Shown: one piece after another, positions 32,732 through 35,998 of the stretch | Position numbering within the stretch: the stretch's first letter is position 1 | Layout: the number at the start of each line of letters is the position of its first letter | Source of the DNA: Lachnospiraceae bacterium UBA1766 | Lineage (GTDB): Bacteria > Bacillota > Clostridia > Lachnospirales > Lachnospiraceae | Direction: 5' to 3' | NCBI GenBank assembly: GCA_002314715.1 | Contig: DCGY01000086.1 | Coordinates: forward strand, 1 to 35,998 | Length of the DNA stretch: 35,998 nucleotides | Position numbers and translations under genes: made by a program | The notes under the pieces: model-generated | What the model was told of the DNA's origin: nothing | The model's input: only the letters and a program-made list of their open reading frames with translations | The model's database searches: none

Positions 32732-34723
32732 ATGGCGGAGTTTTTGCGTATTTATAAAAATAAAACCCATATGCTTCTGGTGGTTATTATTCTTTTGGTA
32801 AACGGTATCTTTTGTTTCCTGCAATGTAACGATACCCAGGAGATTACCAAGACCGGGGAAGAACTGACAGCCTATTTGGAATCTTATCCGGAATATGTGG
32901 AGAATACCTTGGAAAACGCCAAGGGCTTACAGGTCCTAAGTTTGTTTTCCAAAAACAATTCCTTTGTATTCGAAAATATTCAAAAGACGGTAAAGGATTT
33001 TGAGAAAATGCAAAAGGTTCGTCCCGTATATGGAGAGAACCGGGGAATTGTAGCTCTTTGGGGCTTTGAACTTTCGGACTTTTTATTGGTGGGATACGGG
33101 ATATTCCTAATCCTCATGTTTACCGCAGAGCAGAAAAAAGGCCTGTGCCTGCTGACCTTTGCCACCATAAACGGTCGAAGCAAACTGTGTTTTTGGAGAT
33201 TGGTCATTTTGTTTTTGGGACTGATGGGAATGAGTGTCCTTTTGTACGGAAGCGATTTACTGGTAGTCTGCTCTCAATATCCCGGCGTGAATTTCTCCAG
33301 ACCGATTCAATCCATTCCGGAGTTTATGAAGTGCACCTTTCTTTTATCCATTGGTCAGTATTATGTATTTTGGGTGGGAATTAAGTTCCTGGCAGCCTGT
33401 GGAATCTGTGCTTTTTTGTATGCAATATGGGGATTTATCCGGAATGGATTTTCCATGCTGCTCTTTCTTTTGGTGATTGTGGGAGAATATTTTCTGAACC
33501 GTTTCATCGGAGCTGCTTCTTTGTGGAATCCGTTGAAATACTTGAATTTGTACGCGCTGCTTCGGGGACAGGATTGTTTTCGAACCTATTATAATTTGAA
33601 TTTGTGGGAAAAGCCGGTGGGCATTTTTACCGGACAATTTACCTGCGTGTTGGGATTCCTTTTGGGAATGTTTCTTTTGGGCCTGATAGGACACAGCAGT
33701 AAGCCCCTTTCCGGAAGCAGCCTGTGGAGTCGATTGTGGGATTCCATGGTGCGGTTTGTTCAAAAGCATAAGCCCATTTATCCCGCTTTTTTGTGGGAAG
33801 GCCGAAAGATTATGGTGACGCAGGGGGGAATCCTGATTGTGGGGATTTTGTTCTATCTGGCATTTTCAGCCACCTTTCAAACCGACTATCTGGATTTTCG
33901 GAACCGTCTGCAATCCGAGTATTACGAGGAATACGAGGGGCCCATTACCCAGGAGAAGCTGCAGGCCATTCGGGCACTGGAGGCGAAATATACCAAGAGA
34001 CAGGGAGCCTGTCAGCGCAATATAGAGCGGATTCGTGCACAAATAGAAGAACTTGCGTCCAATGGTATGGAGATTCCCAGCCAGGTGGGTGCCAGCTTGT
34101 CCGAAAATGAAGTTGCTTTTCGAAAGTACAGTATTTACTTAGATGGCTTACGTCCGGTACTGCAGAATGCGGAAAGTGCCAAGGAATACATGGATGAGCA
34201 CAATGTGGTGATTTCTCTGATGGAGCCCCATGCCTACAACATGCTTTTGCGGGACGATGTACGGACCTATCATCGCAATCGTTTGTATGGATTAATTTGT
34301 ATGATTCTGGTTTTTTCCGGAGTGATGACCTATGAAAAAACCTCTCACATGGAAACCATTCTCCACACAATGCCAAGAGGCGGAAAACGATTGCTTTTGC
34401 AAAAGATTGGCTGGATTGTTTTTTTGTCGGTGGCTTTGGTGTTGCCGCTTCACCTGGTTCAGTTTATCCGAATCGGTCAGATTATCCCCTACAAGAACAT
34501 GCAGGGATTGGTACAAAGTCTGGAAATTCTCAGAAGTTTTCCTTTTGAGATTTCCATTCGCACATATTTGTTTCTTTTATATGCGTATCGTTGTATGATA
34601 GCTATAGGAGCAGGGCTGTTGGTGCTTTTGGTGGGAAAGAAGTGTCGCAGCAGAATCGGGTGTCTGGCTGTATGCTTTGTATGCTTTTTGATTCCGGTAT
34701 TTCTGCTTCAGAGTTTTTCATAA
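32732..34723 (+). CDS. ABC-2 type permease with duplicated halves
   Basis: A 663-aa integral membrane protein. Each half has one helix, an extracytoplasmic segment and about five helices: half 1 is helix at about 13-31, loop to about 112, then helices to about 330; half 2 has a helix near 365-385, a coiled-coil loop of about 100 residues (ITQEKLQAIRALEAKY...) and helices from about 515 to 660. It should move a substrate out of, or within, the membrane with the ATPase encoded just upstream. The substrate is unknown. Half 1 matches the input domain of the kinase at 28424 in motif order and spacing. ATG 32732 has GAGGGGG upstream. Only 13 bases separate it from the next gene. Confidence 0.85.
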   Translation: MAEFLRIYKNKTHMLLVVIILLVNGIFCFLQCNDTQEITKTGEELTAYLESYPEYVENTLENAKGLQVLSLFSKNNSFVFENIQKTVKDFEKMQKVRPVYGENRGIVALWGFELSDFLLVGYGIFLILMFTAEQKKGLCLLTFATINGRSKLCFWRLVILFLGLMGMSVLLYGSDLLVVCSQYPGVNFSRPIQSIPEFMKCTFLLSIGQYYVFWVGIKFLAACGICAFLYAIWGFIRNGFSMLLFLLVIVGEYFLNRFIGAASLWNPLKYLNLYALLRGQDCFRTYYNLNLWEKPVGIFTGQFTCVLGFLLGMFLLGLIGHSSKPLSGSSLWSRLWDSMVRFVQKHKPIYPAFLWEGRKIMVTQGGILIVGILFYLAFSATFQTDYLDFRNRLQSEYYEEYEGPITQEKLQAIRALEAKYTKRQGACQRNIERIRAQIEELASNGMEIPSQVGASLSENEVAFRKYSIYLDGLRPVLQNAESAKEYMDEHNVVISLMEPHAYNMLLRDDVRTYHRNRLYGLICMILVFSGVMTYEKTSHMETILHTMPRGGKRLLLQKIGWIVFLSVALVLPLHLVQFIRIGQIIPYKNMQGLVQSLEILRSFPFEISIRTYLFLLYAYRCMIAIGAGLLVLLVGKKCRSRIGCLAVCFVCFLIPVFLLQSFS

Positions 34724-34736
34724 AGGAGCATTTTGG

Positions 34737-35684
34737 ATGCAATACTATATGGCCCCCCTGGAGGGAATTACCACCCATGTATTTCGAACCGCGTACAGCA
34801 GGTTTTATCCGGCTTGCGATAAATATTTCACGCCTTTTCTGGCCAGTAAGAAGTTATCCTCCAAGGAACAAAAGGAGATTCTGCCCGAGAACAATGTAGG
34901 GATGCAGGTGGTACCGCAGATTCTGACCAATCAGACGGAAGTTTTCCTGGAGATTGCCCGTCAGGTAGGTGAATACGGATACGATACGGTGAATCTCAAT
35001 CTGGGATGCCCTTCCGGCACGGTAGTGGCCAAGAAGAGAGGCGCAGGACAGTTGGACGATCCTTATGCGTTGGACCGGTTTCTGGATGATATTTTCGAAA
35101 AATGTCCCTTGAAGATTTCGGTGAAAACCCGTATCGGTATGGAATTTGAGAGCGAGTGGGAGGACCTTTTGAAGGTCTTTCAAAAATACCCGCTGGAAGA
35201 ACTGGTGATTCATCCCAGACTTCGAGAGGATTATTATCAGGGAAAGCCCAGGCTGGGCGCTTATATGGAAGCTGTGAAGGCGGAGCTTCCTTTTCCTATT
35301 TGCTATAATGGGGATATTGTTTCTGCAGAGTCGCTACAGAAGATTCGTGAACAAATCGGGACACCTGAGCGGATTATGATTGGCAGAGGTTTCCTTCGAA
35401 ATCCCGGAATTTTGGAGGAAATTGTGGTGGAATCATCCGGTGAGTCAAAGGGTACAAGAGGAGTAGATTCCGGGAAACTTCGGGATTTTCTGCTGAAACT
35501 GGCAGCAGGCTATGAGGAGCTGTACGGACCGAAGCAGGACAAGAATGTACTGTTTAAGGTAAAGGATATTTGGAATTTCCTGGGAGCGGAATATCCGAAC
35601 CGGGAGAAAGAATTAAAGGCAATTCGCAAGGTGGATACGGTAGCGGAATACCGGATTTTGGTAAAGCGTTTTTTTAATGACTAA
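34737..35684 (+). CDS. tRNA-dihydrouridine synthase
   Basis: A 315-aa FMN enzyme that reduces uridine in tRNA to dihydrouridine. It begins YYMAPLEGITTHVFR, the FMN-binding start of the family; NLNLGCPSG carries the catalytic Cys91, followed by KKRGAG; then SVKTRIGME, VIHPRLREDYYQGKP with the RNA-contacting and FMN residues, YNGDI and MIGRGFLRNPGI. Length is normal. The overall form is nearest to DusB/DusC-like bacterial enzymes, but I cannot assign a subtype. It follows the permease by 13 bases with AAAGGAG upstream; this link to the ABC genes is probably only co-transcription. A strong terminator follows after 65 bases. Confidence 0.94.
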   Translation: MQYYMAPLEGITTHVFRTAYSRFYPACDKYFTPFLASKKLSSKEQKEILPENNVGMQVVPQILTNQTEVFLEIARQVGEYGYDTVNLNLGCPSGTVVAKKRGAGQLDDPYALDRFLDDIFEKCPLKISVKTRIGMEFESEWEDLLKVFQKYPLEELVIHPRLREDYYQGKPRLGAYMEAVKAELPFPICYNGDIVSAESLQKIREQIGTPERIMIGRGFLRNPGILEEIVVESSGESKGTRGVDSGKLRDFLLKLAAGYEELYGPKQDKNVLFKVKDIWNFLGAEYPNREKELKAIRKVDTVAEYRILVKRFFND

Positions 35685-35749
35685 ACGCTATTTTATTTTT
35701 TGTCACATTGCATAGAGCAGTGGGCAGATGAAAGCTATTTACAATTGCC

Positions 35750-35796
35750 AAGATGCTTTGAAAATGCTACACTATTTTCAAAGCATCTTTTCTTTT
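35750..35796 (+). terminator. intrinsic terminator after the dihydrouridine synthase gene
   Basis: A perfect 16-bp stem: 35750-35765 (AAGATGCTTTGAAAAT) with 35774-35789, 8-base loop, then TTCTTTT. It closes the lipoprotein-ABC-Dus transcript. The A-rich left side also gives it a T-rich tail on the - strand. Confidence 0.92.
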
Positions 35797-35814
35797 GCGC
35801 CGCTTGGCGTGTCT

Positions 35815-35867
35815 AAATCACATCTAATTTTCTATAAAAGGAATCCATGCTTTAAAAATCACATCTA
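35815..35867 (+). repeat. 12-base direct repeat, possible operator pair
   Basis: AAATCACATCTA occurs at 35815-35826 and again at 35856-35867, 41 bases apart start to start, which is about four helical turns. The pair sits in the 150 bases before the Rpn-like gene. It could bind a regulator such as a LytTR protein, or be the remains of a duplication. Confidence 0.4.
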
Positions 35868-35885
35868 TAGCGGGAGTCCTTAAAA

Positions 35886-35912
35886 AGGTAGAATAAGTTT
35901 CTTATTCTGCCT
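35886..35912 (+). repeat. 12-bp hairpin in the leader of the Rpn-like gene
   Basis: AGGTAGAATAAG (35886-35897) pairs with CTTATTCTGCCT (35901-35912) with one T-G pair and a TTT loop. No T run follows, so a terminator role is unlikely; an mRNA stem or operator fits better. Confidence 0.5.
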
Positions 35913-35920
35913 GAAAATAG

Positions 35921-35944
35921 GTTCTCCCAATACGAAAGGAGAAC
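35921..35944 (+). promoter_or_regulatory. ribosome-site-masking hairpin
   Basis: GTTCTCC (35921-35927) pairs with GGAGAAC (35938-35944), which contains the Shine-Dalgarno sequence of the gene that starts at 35947. The 10-base loop is AT-rich. The stem would lower translation when folded. Confidence 0.5.
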
Positions 35945-35946
35945 TT

Positions 35947-35998
35947 ATGAGTAACAGAGAGTACAAAAGTGACGTGTTTTCCATGTTGATGGAGGACA
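35947..35998 (+). CDS. start of an Rpn/PD-(D/E)XK nuclease-like protein, cut by window end
   Basis: Only the first 17 codons are present: SNREYKSDVFSMLMED after the start Met. This opening resembles the conserved N-terminus of Rpn family recombination-promoting nucleases, also annotated as PD-(D/E)XK transposase-like proteins, that occur in many copies in Lachnospiraceae. AAAGGAG lies at 35935-35941, just upstream, and is partly hidden in a hairpin. The assignment rests on the short opening alone and needs the sequence beyond the window. Confidence 0.6.
   Translation, partial: MSNREYKSDVFSMLMED

Overview
The window looks like the chromosome of a Gram-positive, low-to-mid GC anaerobe of the class Clostridia, most likely family Lachnospiraceae. 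Evidence for this is the near-total use of the + strand, strong AGGAG-type ribosome sites, clear sigma-A promoters, T-tailed hairpin terminators, lipoproteins of a Lachnospiraceae type (CxxPEC..H motif), a DUF4080-type B12 radical SAM enzyme, a TPR/DUF4037/DUF4125 fusion, and an Rpn-type nuclease starting at the right edge. I cannot name the genus. I see no tRNA, rRNA, CRISPR array or intact insertion sequence.

Layout. Positions 1-1730 form an AT-rich block with an unrecognised 396-aa protein and a small frame-broken gene; it differs in style from the rest and may be phage-derived or transferred. 1728-3305 encodes a membrane-anchored unknown and a polytopic membrane protein. 3306-3677 is non-coding with two hairpins and a promoter, leading to a chemoreceptor (3678-5684), a CE1-like esterase lipoprotein (5737-6798) and peptidase T (6889-8115). 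8243-14303 is a tight four-gene unit: TPR-nucleotidyltransferase-DUF4125 protein, a 62-aa membrane peptide with a CxxxC motif, a radical SAM/SPASM enzyme carrying a C-terminal JAMM metalloprotease domain, and a B12-binding radical SAM enzyme. 14428-19705 holds an 1168-aa ligand-sensing HD-GYP protein translationally coupled to a BMP-family binding protein, then a GNAT acetyltransferase. 19834-23682 holds O-acetylhomoserine sulfhydrylase, a LysR regulator and an M20 dipeptidase. 23717-25828 is a GH36 alpha-galactosidase. 25872-30223 has two polytopic membrane proteins, a LytTR response regulator and its GHKL histidine kinase, closed by a strong terminator. 30379-35684 has a lipoprotein, an ABC ATPase, an ABC-2 type permease and a tRNA-dihydrouridine synthase. 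The window ends in an Rpn-like gene whose ribosome site lies in a hairpin.

Three arrangements stand out. (1) The radical SAM-JAMM fusion overlapping a small Cys-containing membrane peptide looks like a peptide-modifying system with a built-in isopeptidase or peptidase. (2) The 14428-19121 pair joins an ECF S-component-like membrane domain, an extracellular Reg_prop/Y_Y_Y sensor and a c-di-GMP phosphodiesterase domain, next to a transporter-less solute-binding protein: a plausible nucleoside-to-c-di-GMP sensing module. (3) The kinase at 28424 has a membrane input region that matches, in order and spacing of sequence landmarks, half of the ABC permease encoded just downstream, suggesting that a permease half was recruited as the sensor of a kinase in the same locus.
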